From: Clostridioides difficile ATCC 9689 = DSM 1296
GTDB lineage: Bacteria; Bacillota; Clostridia; Peptostreptococcales; Peptostreptococcaceae
Assembly: GCF_001077535.1 (NCBI RefSeq)
Contig: NZ_CP011968.1
Location: 62,001 to 126,000, forward strand
Reading direction: 5' to 3'
Length of the DNA: 64,000 nucleotides
Of this stretch, positions 26,292 to 33,448 are shown in pieces. Positions within the stretch are counted from its first letter, which is position 1, and every line of letters begins with the position of its first letter. The position numbers and the translations under genes were made by a program. The notes beneath the pieces were generated by a model. That model ran no database searches, was not told the DNA's origin, and saw nothing but the letters and a program-made list of their open reading frames with translations.

Positions 26292-26939
26292 ATGTTGGTA
26301 GCAAAAGAAAAAAGTTATGAGTTAGTGGACAATTGTCAGCAGGATGAGTATAACATTGTATTAAGAGCAAGTGAAGGGGATAAAATAGCACTAGAGTACA
26401 TTATTACTAAATACAGAAATTTTGTAAAGGCAAAAGCAAAGTCATATTTTTTAATTGGAGCAGATAAAGAAGATATAATACAAGAAGGAATGATAGGCCT
26501 TTATAAGGCAGTTAGAGATTTTGATGGAAGTAAGACCAATTCATTTAAATGTTTTGCGGAGATATGTATAACAAGACAAATAATAACTGCTATAAAAACT
26601 GCAACAAGACAAAAACATATACCTTTAAATTCATATGTTTCTTTGAATAAACCAATATATGATGAAGAGTCAGACAGAACACTTTTAGATATTATAGCTA
26701 CAAGTATAGTAACAGATCCAGAAGAGCTTATAATTAGTAAAGAAGAGTTAAAAAATATAGAATCAAAAATGAACGAATTGTTAAGTGACTTGGAATTAGA
26801 AGTACTAGAATTATATTTAAATGGAAAGTCATACCAGTTTATAGCGGACAAGCTTAAAAGAGATGTAAAGTCAATAGATAACGCTTTACAAAGGGTTAAG
26901 AGAAAATTAGAAAAACATCTTGAAAACAGAAATGATTAA
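26292..26939 (+). CDS. sigH: RNA polymerase sigma factor SigH
   Basis: 215-residue sigma-70-family factor controlling the stationary-phase transition and early sporulation. Region 2 includes D-I-I-Q-E-G-M-I-G-L-Y-K-A-V-R-D-F-D, the core-binding and -10 segment; region 4 is the C-terminal helix-turn-helix (Y-Q-F-I-A-D-K-L-K-R-D-V-K-S-I-D-N-A). The ATG at 26292 is used because GGGGGAG at 26279-26285 is its ribosome-binding site; the ATG at 26277 overlaps that site. It lies between the yacP-like gene and tufA. No separate promoter was clear in the 73-base gap before tufA. Confidence 0.93.
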   Translation: MLVAKEKSYELVDNCQQDEYNIVLRASEGDKIALEYIITKYRNFVKAKAKSYFLIGADKEDIIQEGMIGLYKAVRDFDGSKTNSFKCFAEICITRQIITAIKTATRQKHIPLNSYVSLNKPIYDEESDRTLLDIIATSIVTDPEELIISKEELKNIESKMNELLSDLELEVLELYLNGKSYQFIADKLKRDVKSIDNALQRVKRKLEKHLENRND

Positions 26940-27012
26940 TAGTAAAATACTTACCATAAGCTTATTGTGAGCAAAATTAATTTATATCGAAAGATAAGGG
27001 AGGAAATTCAAA

Positions 27013-28206
27013 ATGGCTAAAGCTAAATACGAAAGAACAAAACCTCATGTTAATATAGGGACAATAGGACACGTAGACCACGGTAAAACTACATTAACAG
27101 CAGCAATAACAAAAACATTATATGACAGATATCAATTAGGAGAAGCAGTAGATTTCGCAAACATAGATAAAGCTCCAGAAGAAAGAGAAAGAGGAATCAC
27201 AATATCAACAGCACACGTTGAGTATGAAACACCAAATAGACACTATGCACACGTTGACTGCCCAGGGCATGCTGACTACGTTAAGAACATGATAACAGGA
27301 GCAGCACAAATGGACGGAGCAATATTAGTTTGTTCAGCAACAGATGGACCAATGCCACAAACAAGAGAGCATATACTATTATCAAGACAAGTTGGAGTAC
27401 CATATATAGTAGTATTCTTAAACAAATGTGACATGGTAGATGATGAAGAGTTATTAGAGTTAGTAGAGATGGAAGTAAGAGATTTATTAACAGAATATGA
27501 TTTCCCAGGAGATGACACTCCAATAGTAAGAGGTTCAGCATTAATGGCATTAGAAGATCCAAAGAGTGAGTGGGGAGATAAGATAGTAGAATTATTCGAG
27601 CAAATAGATGAGTATATACCAGCTCCAGAGAGAGATACAGATAAACCATTCTTAATGCCAGTAGAGGACGTATTCTCAATCACAGGAAGAGGAACAGTTG
27701 CAACAGGAAGAGTGGAAAGAGGAGTACTAAAAGTACAAGACGAAGTAGAGTTAGTAGGATTAACAGAAGCACCAAGAAAAGTAGTAGTAACAGGAGTAGA
27801 GATGTTCAGAAAATTATTAGACCAAGCACAAGCAGGGGATAATATAGGAGCATTATTAAGAGGAGTACAAAGAAACGAGATAGAAAGAGGACAAGTACTA
27901 GCAAAGACTGGATCAGTAAAGGCACACACAAAGTTTACAGCAGAAGTATATGTACTTAAAAAAGAAGAGGGTGGAAGACATACACCATTCTTTGATGGAT
28001 ATAGACCACAATTCTATTTCAGAACAACAGACGTAACAGGAGCTTGTAAGTTACCAGAAGGAATAGAGATGGTAATGCCTGGAGATAACGTAACAATGGA
28101 AGTAGACTTAATAAACTCAATAGTTGTAGAAGAGGGATTAAGATTCTCAATAAGAGAAGGTGGAAGAACAGTAGCTTCAGGAGTTGTTGCTACAATAATA
28201 GAGTAA
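27013..28206 (+). CDS. tufA: Elongation factor Tu (copy A)
   Basis: 397-residue GTPase that brings aminoacyl-tRNA to the ribosome. The P-loop is G-H-V-D-H-G-K-T at residues 19-26, and D-C-P-G-H, N-K-C-D and the effector G-I-T-I motif are intact. It encodes exactly the same protein as tufB at 44205-45398; I counted four synonymous differences in the coding sequence. Third-position usage favours A and T strongly, as in highly expressed genes. GGGAGG lies upstream; a terminator follows. Confidence 0.98.
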
Positions 28207-28240
28207 TTCTTTACTAAACTGATGGATTAAAAGGAATAAC

Positions 28241-28269
28241 AAAAAGAGGGGTTATGCTCCTCTTTTTTT
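28241..28269 (+). terminator. Intrinsic terminator after tufA
   Basis: An 8-bp stem with one wobble pair (28244-28251 with 28257-28264) and the loop TTATG, followed by T residues to 28269. Confidence 0.82.
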
Positions 28270-28289
28270 AACATAGAAATACAAAAACA

Positions 28290-28317
28290 TTGACACAGCA
28301 TAGGATTTTGTGATAAC
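28290..28317 (+). promoter_or_regulatory. Possible promoter for rpmG-secE-nusG-rplKA
   Basis: TTGACA at 28290-28295 is followed after 16 bases by GATAAC at 28312-28317. The -10 is a weak match, but the element directly follows the tufA terminator, and a promoter is needed before rpmG. Confidence 0.4.
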
Positions 28318-28455
28318 TTATACAAGGTAATGATTATAGGAAGTTAATAATATCTTGAATACTGTAGATTTTTAATAAATACATATTTTAAAGATATTAT
28401 ATTCACATATATTAACAATATATATTATTGTATTACAAAGTTGGAGGTGTATCAG

Positions 28456-28605
28456 ATGAGAGTTAAAGTAACTTTAGCATGTACAGAGTGTAAGCAAAGA
28501 AACTACAACACTACTAAGAATAAGAAAAACAATCCAGACAGAATAGAATTACAAAAATATTGTAGATTCTGTAAAAAGCATACAACTCATAAAGAAACAA
28601 AATAG
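28456..28605 (+). CDS. rpmG: Ribosomal protein L33 (bL33)
   Basis: 49-residue large-subunit protein located near the E site. It has two Cys pairs (Cys9/Cys12, Cys36/Cys39), the zinc-binding form. GGAGGTG lies 7 bases before ATG 28456. It leads the conserved rpmG-secE-nusG block; secE starts 25 bases on. Short and full length. Confidence 0.95.
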   Translation: MRVKVTLACTECKQRNYNTTKNKKNNPDRIELQKYCRFCKKHTTHKETK

Positions 28606-28630
28606 TTTTTTATAAGGATGTGAGTATGGA

Positions 28631-28852
28631 ATGGCTGCCCAAAAAAATGACGGTGCAAAAACTAAAAAAAGGTTTAGTTTGTTTGGATACTTAAAAGAAA
28701 CTAAACAAGAATTAAAAAGAGTTACATGGCCGACAAAAAAGGAACTGTTTAAAAACACAAGTATAGTTTTAACTGTAGTTATTTCATGCACTATATTAGT
28801 ATGGGGTATAGACACTATATTATCTGGTGCACTAGCGTTATTACTAAAATAG
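28631..28852 (+). CDS. secE: Preprotein translocase subunit SecE
   Basis: 73-residue membrane subunit of the SecYEG channel. A basic cytoplasmic part with the conserved E-L-K-R-V-T-W-P-T-K-K-E is followed by a single transmembrane helix (about 47-70), the short form usual in Gram-positives. GGATGTGAG lies about 10 bases before the ATG. An ATG at 28626 is out of frame. nusG follows in 19 bases. Confidence 0.94.
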   Translation: MAAQKNDGAKTKKRFSLFGYLKETKQELKRVTWPTKKELFKNTSIVLTVVISCTILVWGIDTILSGALALLLK

Positions 28853-28871
28853 ACGAAAAGAGGTAAGTTAA

Positions 28872-29414
28872 ATGTCAGAATTACAAGAAGCAAGTTGGTA
28901 TGTAGTTCATACCTATTCGGGACATGAAAATAAAGTTAAAGCTACAATTGAGAAAGCAGTTAAAACAAGAGGTATGGAAGACTGCATAAGACAAGTAGTT
29001 GTTCCAACAGAAGAAGTAGTGGAAACTACTAAAACTGGAAAAGAAAAAACTAGACAACGTAAAGTTTATCCAAGTTATGTTTTGGTTAAAATGATAATAA
29101 CTGATGAATCTTGGTATGTAGTAAGAAATACTAAGGGAGTTACAGGTTTCGTTGGACCTGGTTCAAAACCAGTGCCATTAAGTGAAGACGAAGTCAAAGC
29201 TATGGGGATAGACACAACAGATCCTAAAGTAGTAAATAGCGATATTGATTTTGAAATAGGAGATACAGTAAAAGTATCTCAAGGACCATTTAGTGGACAA
29301 ATAGGTAACATAGAAGAAATTGACTTAGAAAATAGAGAAGTCAAAGTATGCATAAATGCATTTGGTAAAAGGACTCTATTTGTAATAGAGCTTGAAGGTA
29401 TAGAAAAAATCTAA
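28872..29414 (+). CDS. nusG: Transcription termination/antitermination factor NusG
   Basis: 180-residue factor with an N-terminal NGN domain that binds the RNA polymerase clamp (W-Y-V-V-H-T-Y-S-G near the start, V-G-P-G-S near 95) and a C-terminal KOW domain (about 125-180, G-D-T-V-K-V-S-Q-G-P-F-S-G). It modulates elongation, pausing and coupling to ribosomes. AGAGGTAAG precedes the ATG. It sits in the usual place before rplK. Confidence 0.95.
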   Translation: MSELQEASWYVVHTYSGHENKVKATIEKAVKTRGMEDCIRQVVVPTEEVVETTKTGKEKTRQRKVYPSYVLVKMIITDESWYVVRNTKGVTGFVGPGSKPVPLSEDEVKAMGIDTTDPKVVNSDIDFEIGDTVKVSQGPFSGQIGNIEEIDLENREVKVCINAFGKRTLFVIELEGIEKI

Positions 29415-29452
29415 TACTATATTATAGAAAAATCTGAGGAGGTGCGCTCAAA

Positions 29453-29878
29453 ATGGCTAAAAAAGTTATAGGTCAAATAAAATTACAAATACCTGCAGGA
29501 AAGGCTACTCCAGCGCCACCAGTTGGACCAGCATTAGGACAACATGGTGTTAATATAATGGGATTCACAAAAGAATTTAATGCTAAAACTGCAGATCAAG
29601 CTGGAATGATAATACCAGTTGTTATAACTGTATATCAAGATAGATCATTCAGTTTTATAACAAAAACTCCACCAGCTGCAGTTTTAATTAAAAAAGCATT
29701 AAACTTAAAATCAGGTTCTGGAGAACCAAACAAGAAAAAAGTTGCTAAAATGACTTCAGCTCAAGTAAGAGAAATAGCTGAATTAAAGATGCCTGACTTA
29801 AATGCTGCATCAGTAGAAGCTGCTATGAGTATGATAGCTGGTACTGCTAGAAGCATGGGTGTTGTAATCGAAGACTAA
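29453..29878 (+). CDS. rplK: Ribosomal protein L11 (uL11)
   Basis: 141 residues, normal length. It forms the GTPase-associated region with 23S rRNA and L10 and is needed for RelA-type stringent signalling. The N-terminal [20 protein letters not shown] stretch is diagnostic. GAGGAGGTG lies upstream. rplA follows after 70 bases that hold an L1-like RNA site. Confidence 0.97.
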   Translation: MAKKVIGQIKLQIPAGKATPAPPVGPALGQHGVNIMGFTKEFNAKTADQAGMIIPVVITVYQDRSFSFITKTPPAAVLIKKALNLKSGSGEPNKKKVAKMTSAQVREIAELKMPDLNAASVEAAMSMIAGTARSMGVVIED

Positions 29879-29904
29879 TTAAAAGATACACTTTTTTTTA
29901 TAAA

Positions 29905-29933
29905 GTGGGAGGCTAGAAGCCGAAATTAACCAC
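29905..29933 (+). promoter_or_regulatory. Probable ribosomal protein L1-binding RNA site
   Basis: GTGGGAGG(N)CCG(N)ACCAC layout: GTGG at 29905-29908 pairs with CCAC at 29930-29933, enclosing GGGAGG and CCG elements. This mimics the L1 site on 23S rRNA and the mRNA autoregulatory site known in other bacteria. It lies immediately before the rplA ribosome-binding site (29935-29941), so L1 binding would repress rplA translation. Confidence 0.65.
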
Positions 29934-29948
29934 GAGGAGGAAAATAAA

Positions 29949-30647
29949 ATGGCTAAAAAAGGTAAAAGATATGCAGGTGCATTAGAAAAAGTAGATAGAA
30001 CTAAATTTTATGATGCATCAGAAGCATTAACATTAGTTTCAGATATAGCTGGAGCTAAATTTGATGAGACAGTAGAAGCACACATTAAATTAGGTGTTGA
30101 CTCAAGACATGCTGACCAACAAGTAAGAGGTGCAGTTGTATTACCTCATGGAACTGGTAAAACAAAAAGAGTTTTAGTTTTTGCTAAAGGTGAAAAAGCT
30201 AAAGAAGCTGAACAAGCTGGTGCTGACTTTGTAGGAGCTGAAGAATTAGTTCAAAAAATACAAGGTGAAAACTGGTTTGACTTTGATATAGTAGTTGCTA
30301 CTCCAGATATGATGGGTGTAGTAGGTAGATTAGGTAGAGTATTAGGACCTAAAGGTTTAATGCCAAACCCTAAATCAGGAACAGTTACATTTGATGTAGC
30401 TAAAGCTATAGATGAAATAAAAGCTGGTAAAGTTGAATACAGATTAGACAAAACTAACATAATACACGTTCCAGTAGGAAAAGTATCATTTGGTGGAGAA
30501 AAATTAACTGAAAACTTTACTGCATTAATGGATGCTATAATAAAAGCTAAACCAGCTGCTGCTAAAGGACAATATTTAAGAAGTATAACAGTAGCTTCTT
30601 CAATGGGACCTGGAGTTAAAATAAACCCAGCAAGAACAGCTGAATAA
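29949..30647 (+). CDS. rplA: Ribosomal protein L1 (uL1)
   Basis: 232-residue protein of the mobile L1 stalk, which guides deacylated tRNA from the E site. The [17 protein letters not shown] stretch is diagnostic. GAGGAGG sits before the ATG within an L1-like RNA site. Strong use of A/T-ending codons. The rplJ promoter begins 9 bases after its stop. Confidence 0.97.
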   Translation: MAKKGKRYAGALEKVDRTKFYDASEALTLVSDIAGAKFDETVEAHIKLGVDSRHADQQVRGAVVLPHGTGKTKRVLVFAKGEKAKEAEQAGADFVGAEELVQKIQGENWFDFDIVVATPDMMGVVGRLGRVLGPKGLMPNPKSGTVTFDVAKAIDEIKAGKVEYRLDKTNIIHVPVGKVSFGGEKLTENFTALMDAIIKAKPAAAKGQYLRSITVASSMGPGVKINPARTAE

Positions 30648-30655
30648 TAAAACTG

Positions 30656-30684
30656 TTGACACAGGTTGACAAAAATGTTATTAT
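30656..30684 (+). promoter_or_regulatory. Sigma-A promoter for rplJL
   Basis: TTGACA at 30656-30661 and TATTAT at 30679-30684 are 17 bases apart. A second TTGACA occurs at 30666-30671 but has no properly spaced -10. The promoter separates rplJL from rplKA and starts the L10 leader. Confidence 0.65.
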
Positions 30685-30689
30685 ATCAC

Positions 30690-30845
30690 TTGTCAATGTA
30701 AAAAAGAATAGATTTGCCGTAGATAGTGGGTGCGAAAGCTTAATATCCCGCCGAGGTTTTAGATAAATTGAGATTACTAAAGCTTTTGATGTCTACTTTT
30801 GGCAACAAAAGCTTTTTATAATGTTGCGGTAAATACTAAGCCTAT
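30690..30845 (+). ncRNA. Ribosomal protein L10 leader with attenuator
   Basis: A structured leader of about 155 bases occupies the usual place of the Firmicute L10 leader, with GTGGGTGCGAAAGCTTAATATCCCGCC typical of the L10-binding fold near 30726. It is followed by a 10-bp terminator stem (30779-30788 with 30806-30815) and a short T run. Binding of L10(L12)4 would favour termination and so limit rplJL. The family assignment is by remembered features. Confidence 0.75.
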
Positions 30846-30869
30846 TTGGTGAAGGAGGTGCACATCTAT

Positions 30870-31376
30870 ATGAGAAAAGCTATAGAAATTAAATCAGAAG
30901 TTGTTTCTGAGATAGTTGAAAAGTTACAAAAATCTTCTGCTGCTGTTGTTGTAGATTACAAAGGATTAACAGTTGAAGAAGTAACTGAGTTAAGAAAACA
31001 AATGAGAGAAGCTGGTGTAGATTACAAAGTATACAAAAATACTTTAGTTAGAAGAGCAGCTAAAGAAGTTGGTATAGAGCAATTTAATGATGAATTATTA
31101 GTTGGAACTAATGCCATAGCATTTGGATATGATGATCCAGTTGCTCCAGCTAGAATATTAAAAGGATTCATGGATTCTCATCCAAAAATGAAATTAAAGA
31201 TGGGTATTGTGGAAGGTGCATTCTATGATGAATCTAAGATTGTTGAAATGGCTAACATACCATCAAGAGAAGTTCTTATCGCTAAATTACTTGGTAGCTT
31301 AAAAGCTCCAGTATCAAACTTCGCATACTTAATAGATGCAATAGCGAAAAAGGCAGAAGGTCAAGAAGAAGCTTAA
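30870..31376 (+). CDS. rplJ: Ribosomal protein L10 (uL10)
   Basis: 168-residue stalk base: the N-terminal domain binds 23S rRNA and the C-terminal helix recruits L7/L12 dimers. I use ATG 30870, with AAGGAGGTG at 30852-30860 upstream; a GTG or ATG further up falls in the ribosome-binding site. Preceded by an L10-type leader with an attenuator, the expected autoregulatory arrangement. rplL follows after 57 bases. Confidence 0.96.
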   Translation: MRKAIEIKSEVVSEIVEKLQKSSAAVVVDYKGLTVEEVTELRKQMREAGVDYKVYKNTLVRRAAKEVGIEQFNDELLVGTNAIAFGYDDPVAPARILKGFMDSHPKMKLKMGIVEGAFYDESKIVEMANIPSREVLIAKLLGSLKAPVSNFAYLIDAIAKKAEGQEEA

Positions 31377-31433
31377 TTGCTTAACTAAAAAATTATAAAT
31401 ATTAATTTGAAATAAAATTCGGAGGTGCTAAAA

Positions 31434-31799
31434 ATGACAATAGAACAAATATTAGAAGCTATAGAAAATATGAAAGTTTTAGAATTAAATGAATTAGTTA
31501 AAGCTGCTGAAGAAAAATTCGGTGTATCAGCTTCAGCTCCAGTAATGGTAGCTGGTGCAGCTGCTGGTGGACCAGCTGCTGAAGAAAAAACTGAGTTTGA
31601 TGTAGTATTAACTGACGTTGGTTCTTCAAAAGTTGGAGTTATAAAAGCAGTTAGAGAAATAACAGGATTAGGATTAAAAGAAGCTAAAGAAGTAGTTGAC
31701 AATGCTCCTAAGACAGTTAAAGAAGGAGCTTCTAAAGAAGAAGCTGATCAAATAAAAGAGAAATTAGAAGCTGCTGGAGCTAAAGTAGAAGTTAAGTAG
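31434..31799 (+). CDS. rplL: Ribosomal protein L7/L12 (bL12)
   Basis: 121-residue acidic stalk protein. It has an N-terminal dimerization helix, an Ala/Gly-rich hinge (residues about 38-52) and a C-terminal factor-binding domain with [13 protein letters not shown] 31434 follows GGAGGTG; the upstream GTG overlaps that site. Present in multiple copies on the ribosome. A terminator follows. Confidence 0.97.
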   Translation: MTIEQILEAIENMKVLELNELVKAAEEKFGVSASAPVMVAGAAAGGPAAEEKTEFDVVLTDVGSSKVGVIKAVREITGLGLKEAKEVVDNAPKTVKEGASKEEADQIKEKLEAAGAKVEVK

Positions 31800-31806
31800 T
31801 TTCTTT

Positions 31807-31837
31807 AAAAAGATACCCATTGGGTATCTTTTTTTAT
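31807..31837 (+). terminator. Intrinsic terminator after rplL
   Basis: AAAAGATACCC pairs with GGGTATCTTTT around a tight loop, followed by a T run. It ends the rplJL transcript before hdhA. Confidence 0.85.
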
Positions 31838-31991
31838 TTATAAAAAACTATAAAGAAAGTATTTGGAATTATAAAGAAAGTATTTTTATAAAATAAAAAA
31901 ATTTATATAATAGTACTAAATTAAGGGTATCATATATGGTGTAATGGTATTTTAATTTAACATTATTATCAAATTAAAATATAAACAATTG

Positions 31992-32020
31992 TTGTAATGT
32001 CTGTATATAAAGTATATAAT
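31992..32020 (+). promoter_or_regulatory. Promoter of the hydroxysteroid dehydrogenase gene
   Basis: TTGTAA at 31992-31997 and TATAAT at 32015-32020 are 17 bases apart. A perfect palindrome begins at the next base, covering the likely transcription start. Confidence 0.6.
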
Positions 32021-32054
32021 TAAACTAAAATGTAAAATTTTACATTTTAGTTTA
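32021..32054. repeat. Perfect 34-base palindrome overlapping the hdhA transcription start
   Basis: Bases 32021-32037 are the exact reverse complement of 32038-32054. It abuts the -10 element and is followed by A rather than T residues, so it is not a + strand terminator. Its position is that of a repressor operator; as RNA it would be a 5'-end hairpin. Confidence 0.85.
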
Positions 32055-32189
32055 AAAAAATACACGAGTGTTTTATAAATAAAATGTAATAAATAATTAA
32101 TTAACAAATATAAATTTTAAAATAAGTTAGATATTTAGAAAAATCGAAATTTGTAGGATTTAAAGGACATATTCAAGGAGGAGTTAATA

Positions 32190-32978
32190 ATGGAAAAATT
32201 ACAAGGAAAAATTGCAGTAGTTACTGCAGCAACAAAAGGTATTGGATTAGCATCAGCAGAGATATTAGCAAAAAATGGAGCAACTGTGTACTTAGCAGCT
32301 CGTTCAGAAGAATTAGCTAATGAAGTTATAAATAAAATAAGTGCAGAAGGTGGTTGTGCTAAGTTTGTTTACTTTAATGCTCGTGAAGAAGAGACCTTTA
32401 CCTCAATGATAGAAGAGGTAGTTAAAAAAGAAGGTAAGATAGATATACTTGTAAACAATTTTGGTTCAACAAACCCTTCTCTTGACAAAGACCTTGTAAC
32501 TGGAGATACAGATAATTTCTTTGACACAGTAAATACTAATTTAAAAAGTGTGTATTTACCATGTAAAGCAGCAATTCCTCATATGATAAAGAATGGAAAA
32601 GGAAGTATAGTAAATATATCAAGTATAGGTTCAGTATTACCTGATTTATCTAGAATAGCTTACTGTGTATCAAAAGCAGCAATCAACTCATTAACTCAAA
32701 ACATAGCTACACAATATGCTAAAGACAATGTTAGATGTAATGCTGTACTTCCAGGGCTTATTGCAACTAAAGCAGCATTAGACAATATGTCTCCAGAGTT
32801 CATAAAAGAATTTTTAAAGCATGTTCCTTTAAATCGTATAGGGGAACCAGATGATATAGCAAAAGCTGTTCTATTCTATGCTAGTGATGACTCATCATTT
32901 ATAACAGGGGATTTACTTGAAGTTGCAGGAGGATTTGGTTTACCTACTCCACAATTTGCAGATAATATATTAGGATAA
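32190..32978 (+). CDS. hdhA: 7-alpha-hydroxysteroid dehydrogenase (short-chain dehydrogenase)
   Basis: 262-residue short-chain dehydrogenase that by family oxidizes the 7-alpha-hydroxyl of bile acids such as cholate and chenodeoxycholate. The nucleotide site is T-x-x-x-K-G-I-G at 12-19; an arginine after the second strand (A-A-R-S-E) suggests NADP(H). The catalytic set is Ser144/145, Tyr158 and Lys162. Long stretches (Y-L-A-A-R-S-E-E-L-A-N-E-V, F-N-A-R-E-E-E-T) match what I remember of clostridial 7-alpha-HSDHs, which supports this over a generic reductase. It sits alone between rplL and rpoB with its own promoter, palindrome and terminator. Confidence 0.85.
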   Translation: MEKLQGKIAVVTAATKGIGLASAEILAKNGATVYLAARSEELANEVINKISAEGGCAKFVYFNAREEETFTSMIEEVVKKEGKIDILVNNFGSTNPSLDKDLVTGDTDNFFDTVNTNLKSVYLPCKAAIPHMIKNGKGSIVNISSIGSVLPDLSRIAYCVSKAAINSLTQNIATQYAKDNVRCNAVLPGLIATKAALDNMSPEFIKEFLKHVPLNRIGEPDDIAKAVLFYASDDSSFITGDLLEVAGGFGLPTPQFADNILG

Positions 32979-33039
32979 TTAAATTACTAATATGCAATGA
33001 AAGCTTATGCATTAGTTATAGTAGAAATGATATTTTTAT

Positions 33040-33120
33040 AAAGGCCATAGATATAATTTATATTGGAAAGGTTTGAGGTTCAAAATTCCAAGTTAAATTT
33101 ATTTATGGTCTTTATTTTGT
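33040..33120 (+). terminator. Large hairpin terminator after hdhA
   Basis: AAAGGCCATA (from 33040) pairs with TATGGTCTTT (33104-33113, one wobble). A nested TTGGAA/TTCCAA stem lies at 33063-33068 with 33086-33091. The distal arm is followed by a T-rich tract (TTTATTTTG). It is larger and less regular than the other terminators here. Confidence 0.5.
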
Positions 33121-33359
33121 ATATTTTAATAAATTGTATATATTTGTATAAATGTAATTATTTACAATCATTTTAATATGGAATTATAATTAAATAGGGG
33201 GGATGGTACTTGTATAAAATTTTTTATAGAAAATTAGACCTATAAATGAAAAATATGGATTTTATATTGGAAAATTGTACATAATACATAATATATGCTT
33301 AAAATAATTTACAAAAAATCAAAAATAATGCATAGTTTACATATAAGATAAAAAATATA

Positions 33360-33388
33360 TTGAAAAATACTTGACATTATGCTAAAAT
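33360..33388 (+). promoter_or_regulatory. Promoter of rpoBC
   Basis: TTGAAA at 33360-33365, 17 bases, then TAAAAT at 33383-33388 preceded by TGC, an extended -10. The leader to rpoB is about 55 bases long. Confidence 0.65.
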
Positions 33389-33448
33389 TATTAGATGCGT
33401 TAGAATGAACTATTGTTTTATTTTTAATTATTGAGAGGTGAAAAGTGA

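Larger units (their letters stand above)
31838..32189. other. Intergenic region before hdhA
   Basis: About 350 very AT-rich bases with no gene. The functional content appears to be the promoter at 31992-32020 and the perfect 34-base palindrome at 32021-32054, listed separately. The last bases hold the hdhA ribosome-binding site (AAGGAGGAG). Confidence 0.6.
32979..33448. other. Intergenic region between hdhA and rpoB
   Basis: This 470-base, AT-rich region holds a large hairpin that probably ends the hdhA transcript (33040-33120) and the rpoB promoter (33360-33388). A GGGGGG-type ribosome-binding site near 33197-33202 precedes an 11-codon reading frame. No longer gene was found. Confidence 0.55.

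Noticed and set aside
27276-27929. 217-codon minus-strand open frame inside tufA (and the same frame at 44468-45121 in tufB)
   Set aside because: It is a mirror of EF-Tu codon bias; Ser/Thr/Asn-rich, no ribosome-binding site, and it occurs in both copies only because the genes are identical.
33371-33376. TTGACA as the rpoB -35
   Set aside because: No -10 at 16-18 bases; the TTGAAA 11 bases earlier has an exact 17-base spacing to an extended -10.
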